NCBI GenBank assembly: GCA_019634695.1
Contig: JAHCAW010000026.1
Span: forward strand, 1 to 53,062
Origin: Candidatus Sumerlaeia bacterium
Lineage (GTDB): Bacteria > Sumerlaeota > Sumerlaeia > SLMS01 > JAHLLQ01
Length of the DNA stretch: 53,062 nucleotides
Direction: 5' to 3'
The notes below the pieces were generated by a model. That model was given only the letters and a program-made list of their open reading frames with translations, did not search any database and was not told the DNA's origin. The position numbers and the translations under genes were made by a program. This document shows positions 44,713 to 53,062 of the stretch, in pieces. Positions within the stretch are counted from its first letter, which is position 1. Every line of letters begins with the position of its first letter.

Positions 44713-47700
44713 TCACGTGGCGCGCATGCCCAGCGTTCCGTGGAACGCGTCCTCGAGCGAGACGGGCACAGGCACGGCATCCTCGCGGGGACGTTGCGGC
44801 GCAAGGCATCGCCAGCGCGCCACGCCGCCGCGTGCCGTGCGATAGAGCAACCTGCCCCCTTGGCGCCCGAGCTCCTCGCCGAGGCGCTCGCCTTCGTGCT
44901 CGGCGACGGCGACGTCCCAGACGCGTCCCTGCCATGCGGCGCGCAACTCGTCGGGCGTGCCGTGGAACCGGAGCACGCCGCGGTCCAAAATGCCGATGGC
45001 GGTTGCCGTTCCTTCCAGATCCTCGACGATGTGCGTCGAGAAGATGACGGTGCGCTCGCGTGCAATCTGAGCCAGCAGCAGTCGAACGGAGACGCGCTCC
45101 ATCGGGTCGAGTCCCGCGGTTGGCTCATCGACGATCAGGATCGGGGGCGCTTGCAGCAGGACGCGGGCAATGCCGGCGCGCTGCTTCATTCCGCCGGAGA
45201 AGTTGCCAAGGCGCTCGTCGAGGAACTCCTCAAGGTGCACCTCGCCGGCGACGCGGGCCATGGCACGCGCGCGTGCGGCCGGCGAATCCAGCGCATCGAG
45301 GGCCTGCAGCCTGTCCGCCAGCAGCGGATAGGCGTCGGGCACGGCAAGCGCCGTGCGCCGCGTGCGCGCCGTCAGCAGCGCGAAGTACTCCAGATACTGC
45401 CGCAGCGTCATCCACTCGTAGAGCCCATGCGTCTGCGGCAGGTAGCCGACGAGCGGGGCGAGGCTTTCGCCCGCGTCGCGACGTGGCACGCCATACAGGC
45501 GCACCGTTCCGCGGGTGGGTTCCAGCAGTCCGGCGATGCAGCGCATCAGCGTCGTCTTGCCGGCGCCATTCGGCCCAAGCAGACCGAAGACGCCGGGCTG
45601 GATCGTCAACGACACCTGCCGCAAGGCCTCGAAGCCCGGCACGGGCTGGTGGCCGAATGGCACGTCGCCCTTCGGCAACAGCCGGACCGCTCGTTGAAGG
45701 CCACCCTCCGTGTAGACAACGTGCAGGTTCTGAATCTCGATTGGCGCACGTGACGGGGAGACTCTCTCCATGATCGCGGGCGCAGCAGCGCTGGCGACAG
45801 CGACTCGCTTTCGGCCAAGGACAAAGGCCAGATCGCCGACGACGGACCGCGCCAAACGCCAAGTGCCGCGCACGACGGCCCGCGTCGCCCGCCAGAGTGT
45901 CACCGGCACCAGGACAAAGAGAAGGCGGAGCAACCACTTCAGTGCCCGCCAGAGCAGCGGCGGCCAACGCAGCGGACGCCACTTCCAGATCTGCACCACG
46001 GCAAACAACGCATGCGTCACGCCGTTGACAACGCGCTCGATTGACCGAAAGACCGTCGCGAGGAACCACAACCACCACGGGCGGATGAACGCCACAAAGT
46101 CGTCGCCGATCATGTAGAAACAGGGGAGCACGAGCAACGTCAGCAGCGTGGCGCTGGTGAGACCGCCAACAACCGTCACGGCGACCGGACGCCACTGGGA
46201 CTCCTCGCCGCCGAACATCGCCAGGGGCAGCAACCCGAGGGCCGTCGTCAGGAAGGTCATCACGATGGGCCGCAGGCGTTGGTCCGCCGCCTGGAAGACG
46301 GCGCGCAGGCGTCGATAGTTCCGGTCCTGCCGATACCGCAGCGCGGTGTCCATCAGCACGATGCCGTTGTTCACCGCCAGTCCGTTGAGCAGGATCACGC
46401 CGAAGGCCGCCAGCTCGTCGAAGGGCAGGTCGGTGATCGCAAGAGCCATCACGATGCCGACCAGCATCAGGGGATTCGTCACGATGATCGTGAAGGGCAC
46501 CCAGTACGATTCGAAGATCGCGGCCATCACGATGTAAATCATCAGCACGCCAGTCAGCAGCATGAAGATGAAGTCCTTCTGGCTCTGCTCGAGCTGGCGC
46601 TGGGTGCCTTCGAATTCGGCGGTGATGCCCGCGGGATTTGGCAGGGCGCGGATGATGCCGCGAATCTGGTTGGCCAGCCCGCTCTGGTCCGTACCGGGCG
46701 GGAAGAAGTACTCGACCGTCAGGCTGCTCTGGCGATCGAGGCGTCCTTGGCCGCCGGGTTGCATCCCCGTGCGCAGGCGCGTCAACTCGCCCAGCCCCAC
46801 CGCCGTGCCCTGTCGCGTGTGCACCGGCAGCGCCTGAACGTCCCCGATGGTGTCCGTGCGGCGCTCGGCCACGGAGATCGTCACGTCGGTGCGCTTCTCG
46901 CCATCCTTCAGCACGAGGCTGGATATCTGGCCGCTCGCCCGCGTCAATCCCATGTACTGCCCCAGTTCCTGCGACGACAGACCGAACACCTTCGTCTTGT
47001 CGCGATCCACCACGTTCTCGAAGAGGAACTGCTCGTTGTCGGATCGGATCGAGGCGCTCGACACCTGTGGCAGCACCTCGATGGCATCGATCAAGCGATT
47101 GGCGTACAGCTCGATGGTCGCATGATCGAGGCCCTTGAGGGCGACGGCGCCGCGATCCCCGAGATTGGTGATCTCCTCGACGCCGCGACGCTCGGGATGG
47201 GTGAGCGACAGGTTGCCGCCGGGCACCTCGCCGACGAAGTCGATGATGCGGGCGCGCACCTCCGAGAGCGAGCGGCGGCTTGCGCGCTCTTCCAACTTCG
47301 GCAGCACCAGGTCGAACGTCGCGCGTTCCTGGCGGAACCAAACCGCGAAGCGCTTGAGGTCCTCGTGCTTGACGAGGCGCTGCTCGACGAAGCCGACGAT
47401 GTTGCTGGCCTCGGCCGTCGTCGTTCCGGGCGGCATCTCGAGGTAGACGCGGAAGACCTCCTGCTGGTTCTCGCGGTTGACCGTCGCGTCACGCACGCGG
47501 TCGCAGGCCTCCAGCCACACGAACGCGAGCATCAGCGCGATCACGGCGAGCACGCGTGCCCGGTGTCGCAGGCAGGCCTTCAGCAGGAAGCGATAGACCT
47601 CGCGCATGCGGCTCTTGGTTGGGTTCAGCCGGCGCGCCGCGCGACGCCATTCCTCCTCCCCCACCGCACCGGAGTGCCGCACCACCGTCTGCAACGCCTT

Positions 47701-49161
47701 GGACGTCAGCATCGCCGACAGCGACAGCGCCACCGCCAGCGACAGCATCAGCGGGAACACCAGAGCCAGGGCCGGCTCCTTGACGAACAGCCGGAACTCC
47801 CCCTCGATGAAGAAGAGCGACACGAAGGGAATGCACGTCGTGAGGGTCGAGGCGAACAGTGCACGACCCACCTCGTCGCCGCCCATCGCCGCGGCCTTCA
47901 GGGCGTCGAAGTGCCGGCTGAAGTAGAGCCGGAAGCAGTTCTCCACCACCACGATCGAGTTGTCCACGAGCATCCCGACGCCCAGCGCCAGACCCACGAT
48001 CGAGAAGATGTTGATGCTCATCCCGAAGAAGTAGAACAGGTTGAACACCGCGATGATGGAGATTGGAACCGAGATGAAGATGATGAGGGCGATTCGCCAC
48101 GACCGGAAGAAGACCAGCGGCACGAGAAGCGCCAGCAGCGCCCCATAGACTGACAGGCGCCGCACCTGGTTCACCACATCCTGCACCATCTCGGCGATGT
48201 CGGTCTCGATGGAGACGCGATACCCTTCGGGCATCGTCGCATTGATCTCGTCGACGCGCTGGCGCACCTTGCCGGCGACGGCGATCATGTTCTCGCCCTC
48301 TTCGCGCTCCAACCAGAGGCCGACGGCGTTGTTGCCGTTTGCGCGGTAGACCCATTGGTCCAGCGACTGCCCCTGGGCGACATCGGCAATGTCGGCCAGC
48401 GTCACCACGCCGCGATCGTCGACGTAGATGCGCTTGAGTTCGCCGACGTCGCGCACCGGTTGGTCGATCCGCACATAGTGCGTCTCGCCGGGAATGCGCA
48501 GCCGCCCGACGTAGCTGTCCTGCGTGCCCGCGGCCTGGATGCGTCCGAAGACGCGCTCGAACGGAAGGCCGAAGCCCGCCATCCGCGACGTGTCCAGTTC
48601 CACTTCCGCCGCGGGCGACGTCACGCCGCCGATCTCGACCTTCGCCACGCCCGAAATCGCCGTCAGTTTCGGCGCCACCTTGTCGCGCACCAGGCTGTGC
48701 AGGAACTCCTCGTCGGAGGGGCCCTGCACGGAGACCTCCATCAGGAAGTTCTTGAACGAGTCCGTCGTGAACGGATAGACCTCGATGCTGGCCCGGCGGT
48801 CGTTCAGTGTCTGCTGGAAGGCGTTCAGGCGCTCCTGCAAGTCGATGGTCGCAAAGCGGATGTCGGTGCCCTGTGCGAAGTCGATGCGAATCCAGGTGCC
48901 CCACGAGCCGGTCCAGGAGCGGATGCGCTTCACGCGGGGCAACTCGGCGATGATGCCCTCGATGGGCTTCGTCAGCGTCTCCATGTTTTCGGGTGGGCTG
49001 CCGTCGGGCTTGCCCGCGAAGACGCCGATGGTCGGGAGGGTGAAGTCGGGCAACAACTGCACCGGCAGCATGCGGTACGCGACGGCGCCCAGAATGACGA
49101 GCGCCCCGTACACCATCAGGATGGTTACGGGGCGGCGGACGGAGAGACGGGAAAAGTGCAT
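44713..49161 (-). CDS. RND efflux pump fused to a C-terminal ABC ATPase
   Basis: This is one uninterrupted frame of 1482 residues. Residues 1-1010 are a full AcrB/SwrC-type RND permease (MHFSRLSVRRPVTILMVYGA, PVQLLPDFTLP, VGMLVDNSIVVVEN near 395-405, LAVNNGIVLMD near 930). Residues about 1013-1130 are a Trp/Arg-rich connector with hydrophobic stretches. From 1131 on comes a complete ABC nucleotide-binding domain: Walker A GPNGAGKTT (1196-1204), signature NFSGGMKQR, Walker B ILIVDEPTAGLDP and H-loop STHIVED. The internal ATG at 45771 has no ribosome site, favouring a true fusion. RND pumps use proton flow and ABC domains use ATP. No membrane-fusion protein, TolC or ABC permease is next to it. 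It lies 49 nt after clpX. Confidence 0.91.
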   Translation of the reverse strand: MHFSRLSVRRPVTILMVYGALVILGAVAYRMLPVQLLPDFTLPTIGVFAGKPDGSPPENMETLTKPIEGIIAELPRVKRIRSWTGSWGTWIRIDFAQGTDIRFATIDLQERLNAFQQTLNDRRASIEVYPFTTDSFKNFLMEVSVQGPSDEEFLHSLVRDKVAPKLTAISGVAKVEIGGVTSPAAEVELDTSRMAGFGLPFERVFGRIQAAGTQDSYVGRLRIPGETHYVRIDQPVRDVGELKRIYVDDRGVVTLADIADVAQGQSLDQWVYRANGNNAVGLWLEREEGENMIAVAGKVRQRVDEINATMPEGYRVSIETDIAEMVQDVVNQVRRLSVYGALLALLVPLVFFRSWRIALIIFISVPISIIAVFNLFYFFGMSINIFSIVGLALGVGMLVDNSIVVVENCFRLYFSRHFDALKAAAMGGDEVGRALFASTLTTCIPFVSLFFIEGEFRLFVKEPALALVFPLMLSLAVALSLSAMLTSKALQTVVRHSGAVGEEEWRRAARRLNPTKSRMREVYRFLLKACLRHRARVLAVIALMLAFVWLEACDRVRDATVNRENQQEVFRVYLEMPPGTTTAEASNIVGFVEQRLVKHEDLKRFAVWFRQERATFDLVLPKLEERASRRSLSEVRARIIDFVGEVPGGNLSLTHPERRGVEEITNLGDRGAVALKGLDHATIELYANRLIDAIEVLPQVSSASIRSDNEQFLFENVVDRDKTKVFGLSSQELGQYMGLTRASGQISSLVLKDGEKRTDVTISVAERRTDTIGDVQALPVHTRQGTAVGLGELTRLRTGMQPGGQGRLDRQSSLTVEYFFPPGTDQSGLANQIRGIIRALPNPAGITAEFEGTQRQLEQSQKDFIFMLLTGVLMIYIVMAAIFESYWVPFTIIVTNPLMLVGIVMALAITDLPFDELAAFGVILLNGLAVNNGIVLMDTALRYRQDRNYRRLRAVFQAADQRLRPIVMTFLTTALGLLPLAMFGGEESQWRPVAVTVVGGLTSATLLTLLVLPCFYMIGDDFVAFIRPWWLWFLATVFRSIERVVNGVTHALFAVVQIWKWRPLRWPPLLWRALKWLLRLLFVLVPVTLWRATRAVVRGTWRLARSVVGDLAFVLGRKRVAVASAAAPAIMERVSPSRAPIEIQNLHVVYTEGGLQRAVRLLPKGDVPFGHQPVPGFEALRQVSLTIQPGVFGLLGPNGAGKTTLMRCIAGLLEPTRGTVRLYGVPRRDAGESLAPLVGYLPQTHGLYEWMTLRQYLEYFALLTARTRRTALAVPDAYPLLADRLQALDALDSPAARARAMARVAGEVHLEEFLDERLGNFSGGMKQRAGIARVLLQAPPILIVDEPTAGLDPMERVSVRLLLAQIARERTVIFSTHIVEDLEGTATAIGILDRGVLRFHGTPDELRAAWQGRVWDVAVAEHEGERLGEELGRQGGRLLYRTARGGVARWRCLAPQRPREDAVPVPVSLEDAFHGTLGMRAT

Positions 49162-49210
49162 GGGCGGCGGTCGAGGGCGACGGCCGCGCCCCCACGGACG
49201 GTGCGACTCG

Positions 49211-50470
49211 TCAGGCCGATTCCTTCGACTCGCGCTTGACGTATTCGGGTGAGCCGGTGCCGAGGATGACGTCGCGCGTGATGCGCACCTCGCGCACCTC
49301 CGGCGCCACGGTCGGCAGGTCGAACATGATCTCGACCATCGCGCCCTCGAGGATCGCCCGCAGGCCGCGCGCGCCGGTCTTGAGATGCACCGCGCGGGTG
49401 GCGATTTCGTCGATTGCGTCCTCGTCGAACACCAGGTCCACGCCATCCATCTCGAACAGCTTCTGGTATTGCTTCGTCAGGGCGTTGCGGGGCTCGGTCA
49501 GAATCTTGACGAGTTCGTCGCGGCCGAGGTTGCCCAGCGTCGTGACGACGGGGAAGCGGCCGATGAACTCCGGGATCAGGCCGTACTTGAGCAGGTCCGC
49601 CGGCGTGACGCGCGCGAGGATCTCGCCCTCGTCCAGGTCGGCGCGCGACTTCACGTCGGCGCCGAAGCCCATCGTGCGCTGCTCCGTGCGGTGGCGGATG
49701 ATGTCCACCAGGCCGCTGAACGCGCCGCCGGAGATGAACAGGATGTTCGTCGTGTCGACGCGGATGTACTCCTGATGCGGGTGCTTGCGTCCGCCGGTCG
49801 GCGGCACGTTGGCGATCGTGCCCTCGAGGATCTTCAGCAACGCCTGCTGCACGCCCTCGCCCGAGACGTCCCGCGTGATCGAGACGTTCTGCGTCGTGCG
49901 GTGAATCTTGTCGATCTCGTCGATGTAGACGATGCCGCGTTGCGCGCGCTCGACGTCGCCGTCGGCGTTCTGCAGGAGCCGCAGCAGGATGTTCTCGACA
50001 TCCTCGCCCACGTAGCCCGCCTGCGTCATCGTCGTCGCGTCGGCGATCGCGAACGGCACGTCGAGGATGCGTGCCAGCGTCTGCGCCATCAGCGTCTTGC
50101 CGCAGCCCGTCGGGCCAATCAGGCAGATGTTCGACTTCTGGATCTCGACGTCGTTCGTCTCGACGTTCGAGAGGATGCGCTTGTAGTGGTTGTACACCGC
50201 CACCGACAGGGTCCGCTTCGCCGAGTCCTGCGAGATGACGTACTGACTCAGGTGCTCGTAGAGTTCCTGCGGCGTGGGCAGCTTCTTGAGGCTGGGCAGC
50301 GGGCTCTTGGTGTGCCGGATAACTTCTTCGCGGCGCAGCCGGTCGTGGCATGTCGCCACGCATTCGTCGCAAATGTAGACAGGCGCGTTTTCCTCGCGGG
50401 AGCCCAGCCCCTTGAACAGGGTGCGCACCTGGGTCTGGTCCTTGCCGCAAAACGAGCACTTCAGCCGCAT
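49211..50470 (-). CDS. clpX: ATP-dependent Clp protease ATP-binding subunit ClpX
   Basis: The 419-residue unfoldase uses the ATG at 50470, which has GGGGGA 8 nt upstream; an in-frame ATG at 50479 is also possible. The zinc-binding domain has CSFCGK and YICDEC. The AAA+ module has Walker A GPTGCGKT, Walker B IVYIDEID, the RKH/pore region ([10 protein letters not shown]), the IGF-like ClpP loop (MGFGAD) and sensor 2 GARGLRAI. ClpX feeds proteins to ClpP. clpP and tig, often just upstream, are not here; plsY is instead. It precedes the RND-ABC fusion by 49 nt. Confidence 0.97.
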   Translation of the reverse strand: MRLKCSFCGKDQTQVRTLFKGLGSREENAPVYICDECVATCHDRLRREEVIRHTKSPLPSLKKLPTPQELYEHLSQYVISQDSAKRTLSVAVYNHYKRILSNVETNDVEIQKSNICLIGPTGCGKTLMAQTLARILDVPFAIADATTMTQAGYVGEDVENILLRLLQNADGDVERAQRGIVYIDEIDKIHRTTQNVSITRDVSGEGVQQALLKILEGTIANVPPTGGRKHPHQEYIRVDTTNILFISGGAFSGLVDIIRHRTEQRTMGFGADVKSRADLDEGEILARVTPADLLKYGLIPEFIGRFPVVTTLGNLGRDELVKILTEPRNALTKQYQKLFEMDGVDLVFDEDAIDEIATRAVHLKTGARGLRAILEGAMVEIMFDLPTVAPEVREVRITRDVILGTGSPEYVKRESKESA

Positions 50471-50555
50471 CGGGTTCATCCCCCGGGTCTCTGGTTTCTG
50501 GACTTAGCGGAGTTCCGGCCCCGTCGCAACGGGAATCCCCGACGCGCCCCCCGCG

Positions 50556-51176
50556 TCAGCCGGCGGACTTGCGCCCGCCGATCCGGTTCTCGGTGCCCTG
50601 CATCAGCCGGGCAATGTTCGCGCGGTGCTTGACGATCACGCCCACCGCCGCAAGTGCTGTCACCCCAAACGTCGCCCCCAACCCGTGCAGCACCCCCGTC
50701 GCCACCGCCAGCACCACCGCCGCCGTCATCGCTCCGGCCGACACATATCGCGTCACCGCCAGCACCGCCAGAAACGCCCCGAGCGCGAACAGCACCGGCA
50801 CCGGCGTCAGCACCAGGAAGACGCCGAACGCTGTCGCGACACCCTTTCCGCCACGAAACCCCAAGAATACGTTGAATAAATTCCCTACCAGCACCGCGAT
50901 GCCGGCCAGCACCGGCAACAACGCCGGCGCTCCCGCGCCCGCCAGCGCCGGCAACCACGCCGTCGCCGCAGCCGCCTTGCCCACATCCACCACCAGCACC
51001 GGCACGCCCACCTTCCATCCGAGCACCCGCACCGCGTTGGTGAACCCGATGTTCTTCGAGCCGTGCTCGCGCAGGTCCACGCCCCCGAACCACCGACCCA
51101 GCAACAACCCGGTCGGGATCGCCCCGACAAAATACGCAGCCAGCAGCACCAGGATCGAGCCCACCATGCGCGCCAT
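50556..51176 (-). CDS. plsY: Glycerol-3-phosphate acyltransferase PlsY
   Basis: This 206-residue membrane enzyme transfers acyl groups from acyl-phosphate to glycerol 3-phosphate in phospholipid synthesis. The three PlsY motifs are present: GSKNIGFTNAVRVLG (motif 1, usually GSGNxGATN), GFRGGKGVAT (motif 2) and HRANIARLMQGTENRIG (motif 3). Five or more helices are visible. AAGGAG lies just before the ATG at 51176; an ATG at 51167 is an alternative. Its start is 7 nt after trpC. Confidence 0.95.
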   Translation of the reverse strand: MARMVGSILVLLAAYFVGAIPTGLLLGRWFGGVDLREHGSKNIGFTNAVRVLGWKVGVPVLVVDVGKAAAATAWLPALAGAGAPALLPVLAGIAVLVGNLFNVFLGFRGGKGVATAFGVFLVLTPVPVLFALGAFLAVLAVTRYVSAGAMTAAVVLAVATGVLHGLGATFGVTALAAVGVIVKHRANIARLMQGTENRIGGRKSAG

Positions 51177-51183
51177 CGCTCCT

Positions 51184-51978
51184 TCAGGGCGTTCCGGCCA
51201 TCAACTGCCGCGCGGCAACCGCCGGGTCCGGCTGGCGCATCAGACTCTCGCCCACCAGCACCGCCCGCGCCCCGGCCGCGGCCACGCGCGCCACGTCCGC
51301 CGGCGTGAAGATGCCACTCTCGCTGACCAGCAGTGCCCGCCGGGCCAACTCCGGCCCAAGGCGCTCCGTCACCGCAAGGTCCGTCTCGAACGTGTGCAGA
51401 TTCCGGTTGTTGATGCCGACCAGCCGCAGGCGGCAGCCGCTTGCCTCGACGCGCGCCACGTCGGCTTCGTCGTGCACCTCGACCAGCACGTCGAGCCCGA
51501 CGGCGTCGGCGGTCGCGTGCAGGGCGCCCAGCTCGTCCGCCTTGAGCGCCGCCGCGATCAGCAGCACCGCGCTCGCTCCGGCCGCCCGTGCTTCGTGGAC
51601 CTGCGCGTCGTCGATCACGAAGTCCTTCCGAAGCAGCGGCAACGCGACCGCACCGCGAATCGCGCCGAGGTACGCCAGATCGCCCTGGAAGAAGTCGCGA
51701 TCGGTCAGCACAGACAGCGCCGCCGCGCCGCCGCGCTCGTACGCCCGCGCGATCGCCACCGGATCGAAGTCCGCGCGAATCACGCCCTTGCTCGGCGAGG
51801 CCTTCTTCACTTCGGCAATCAACCGCATCCCGCCCGGCGCGTCCAGCGCCGCCACAAACCCCGGCCCCGCCGGCATGGCCAGCGCCCGCTCGCGCAACGC
51901 CTCGCGCGACGTCCCGGCCAGCAACGCGGCAACCTCCTCGCGCTTGCGGGCCAGAATCTTGTCGAGAATCGTGGGCAT
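51184..51978 (-). CDS. trpC: Indole-3-glycerol phosphate synthase
   Basis: This 264-residue TIM barrel closes the indole ring in tryptophan synthesis. Conserved blocks include IAEVKKASPSKG (catalytic Lys), LSVLTDRDFFQG, LLRKDFVIDDAQVHEARAAG, DVLVEVHDE, VGINNRNLHTFETD and LVSESGI. The start at 51978 (MPTILDKILARKREEV) matches the family N-terminus. It follows trpD after a 170 nt spacer filled with short repeats, and leads into plsY. Confidence 0.96.
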   Translation of the reverse strand: MPTILDKILARKREEVAALLAGTSREALRERALAMPAGPGFVAALDAPGGMRLIAEVKKASPSKGVIRADFDPVAIARAYERGGAAALSVLTDRDFFQGDLAYLGAIRGAVALPLLRKDFVIDDAQVHEARAAGASAVLLIAAALKADELGALHATADAVGLDVLVEVHDEADVARVEASGCRLRLVGINNRNLHTFETDLAVTERLGPELARRALLVSESGIFTPADVARVAAAGARAVLVGESLMRQPDPAVAARQLMAGTP

Positions 51979-51984
51979 AAGGCA

Positions 51985-52147
51985 GTGGTTCGTTGTTCGT
52001 GGTTCGTGGTTCGAGGGGGGAAAGCAGTTATTGGTTGTTAGTTGTTGGTTGTTGGTTGTTAGTGGTTGGTTGTTAGCTATTGGCTCTTGGTTGCGGGAGG
52101 ATTGCCGCTCGACGCAATCCTTCTGCATTCTTCCTTCTGCCCCCTGC
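51985..52147. repeat. Three heptanucleotide repeat arrays in the trpD-trpC spacer
   Basis: Array 1 (51985-52012) is four units of GTGGTTC (one GTTGTTC). Array 2 (52031-52093) is nine 7-nt units of the TTGGTTG type with variants TTAGTTG, TTAGTGG, TTAGCTA and TTGGCTC, in perfect 7-nt phase. Array 3 (52120-52147) is four units CTTCTGC, ATTCTTC, CTTCTGC, CCCCTGC. The whole spacer between the trpD stop and the trpC start is much lower in complexity than the rest of the window. Confidence 0.86.
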
Positions 52148-52148
52148 C

Positions 52149-53062
52149 TTACTTCACGAGCTCGTCGAGCAGGCGGGCGGCCTTGCCGGAGCGCTGGACG
52201 TCGCGGACGTGCGCGAAGGCCTGCGGGTAGTCGCGCTCGACGCCGCAGATCCACAGCGCCGCGGCAGCGTTCAGATTCACCACATCCGCGTGCGGGCCCT
52301 GCTTGCCCTCGAGCACCCCGCGCACCAGTTCGGCGTTCTCCTGCGCGTCGCCGCCGACGATTTCGGCCATCTCGATCGGCCGCAGGTCCAGATCGCCCGG
52401 CGCCACCGACCACGGCCGCAGCGCCCCGTGCCCGTCCAGGTGCAACCCCGCCGTCACCTGCGACAACGAAATCTCGTCCATCCCGTCGGCGCCGTGCACC
52501 ACCAGCGCCCCGCGGCAACCCAGCATCCGCAGCGCCCCGGCCATCGGCTCGACCAGATCGCGCGACGCCACACCCACCACCTGGTGCGTCGGCCGCGCCG
52601 GATTCGACAACGGTCCGCACAGATTGAACAGCGTCCGCATCGCCAGTTCCTTGCGCGCCTCGGCGGCGTGCCGCATCGCCGGGTGGTACGACCGCGCGAA
52701 CAGGAAGCAGAAGCTCTTCTCCACGAGCTGGCGCGCCGCCGCCTCGGGGTCCTGATCGAGGTTGTAGCCCAGCGCCTCGAGCACGTCCGCGCTGCCGCAC
52801 TGCGACGACGCCGACCGGTTGCCGTGCTTGGCCACCTTCACGCCGGCCGCCGCCACGATCAGCGCCGAGGCCGTCGAGATGTTGAACGTGTTGTGCCCGT
52901 CGCCACCCGTGCCGCAGGTGTCCAGAATCGGCCCGTCCACCTTGGGCCGCGGAAAGGCCCGGGCGTTGTCCAGCATCACCTGCACGAACGCTTCGATTTC
53001 GAGCGACGTCTCCCCCACCAGGCGCAGAGCCGTCAGGAACGCCGCGATCCGCGGCGTCGAGG
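52149..53062 (-). CDS. trpD: Anthranilate phosphoribosyltransferase (cut by window edge)
   Basis: The frame is open to the right edge, giving about 303 residues of the C-terminal part (family length about 340). The phosphoribosyl-pyrophosphate motif DTCGTGGDGHNTFNIST is followed by KHGNRSASSQCGSADVLEALG and NPARPTHQVVGV. The enzyme joins anthranilate and PRPP. Residues before GTG 53018 (IAAFLTALRLVGETSLE) clearly continue the family fold, so that GTG is internal. It heads the run trpD-trpC-plsY-clpX. Confidence 0.95.
   Translation of the reverse strand, partial: STPRIAAFLTALRLVGETSLEIEAFVQVMLDNARAFPRPKVDGPILDTCGTGGDGHNTFNISTASALIVAAAGVKVAKHGNRSASSQCGSADVLEALGYNLDQDPEAAARQLVEKSFCFLFARSYHPAMRHAAEARKELAMRTLFNLCGPLSNPARPTHQVVGVASRDLVEPMAGALRMLGCRGALVVHGADGMDEISLSQVTAGLHLDGHGALRPWSVAPGDLDLRPIEMAEIVGGDAQENAELVRGVLEGKQGPHADVVNLNAAAALWICGVERDYPQAFAHVRDVQRSGKAARLLDELVK

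Noticed and set aside
46279..48153. A 624-codon frame antisense to the RND-ABC fusion
   Set aside because: His/Gln/Arg-rich shadow of the RND coding sequence; no start signal or family match.
49211..50470. Loss of ClpP coupling as a special feature of clpX
   Set aside because: clpX apart from clpP occurs in many genomes, and clpP may lie outside the window.
51979..52148. Translation of the heptamer arrays as an extension of trpC
   Set aside because: The frame runs through, but the encoded Asn/Thr/Gln-rich segment is a by-product of the repeats and the trpC family start is at 51978.

Overview
This GC-rich, gene-dense 53 kb window is chromosomal. It reads like a Gram-negative-type, environmental bacterium of the Planctomycetota / Sumerlaeota / PVC-neighbour kind. 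This is inferred from gene content: a Ser/Thr kinase fused to WD40 repeats with a DWG motif, a 221-residue type IV pilin-like protein with the FTLIELLIVVAIIAILAAIA leader, two TIGR04073-type exosortase-associated proteins, an OmcB/DUF11-type lipoprotein, an ELWxxDGT-repeat secreted protein, and sodium symporters with a small accessory protein. No tRNA, rRNA, insertion sequence, prophage or CRISPR array was seen. Most genes are on the minus strand, in tight runs with 1-14 nt overlaps.

Left part (1-11436): truncated glnD (minus), then a plus-strand run: WD40 receptor kinase, a GNAT acetyltransferase fused in frame to a complete RNase HI, the ELWxxDGT protein, a stripped-down amidohydrolase and a rhomboid-fold protein that lacks the catalytic pair. 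Next come hrpB (minus) and, divergent from it, two near-identical 549-residue sodium:solute symporters flanking a 59-residue membrane protein (14146-17780).

Middle (17767-31121): on the minus strand, a secreted proline/arginine-rich protein, a GNAT, an NtrC-type sigma-54 activator, DAHP synthase, and a translationally coupled five-gene set (YfhO-like membrane protein, ThiE/TenI-like protein, scramblase/LURP-fold protein, GT4 glycosyltransferase, membrane-anchored unknown). Then a pilin-like protein, two coupled small membrane proteins, a plus-strand secreted propeller, and two TIGR04073 proteins.

Cell-envelope block (30156-38295, minus): eight genes in one direction, including a TMEM198-like protein, two tandem paralogous polytopic proteins of unknown family, a YpsA/MoCo-carrier-like protein, a LolA/LolB-like lipoprotein, an HpnN-like RND/MMPL exporter and the TIGR04073 pair. 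This looks like a lipid/envelope export locus.

Right part: an OmcB-like lipoprotein with a strong terminator, a Gfo/Idh/MocA oxidoreductase plus GH20 hexosaminidase pair (plus), then a minus run trpD(partial)-trpC-plsY-clpX and a 1482-residue protein in which an AcrB-class RND pump is fused to a C-terminal ABC ATPase. That fusion and the GNAT-RNase HI fusion are the two most unusual things here. The trpD-trpC spacer also carries three heptanucleotide repeat arrays.
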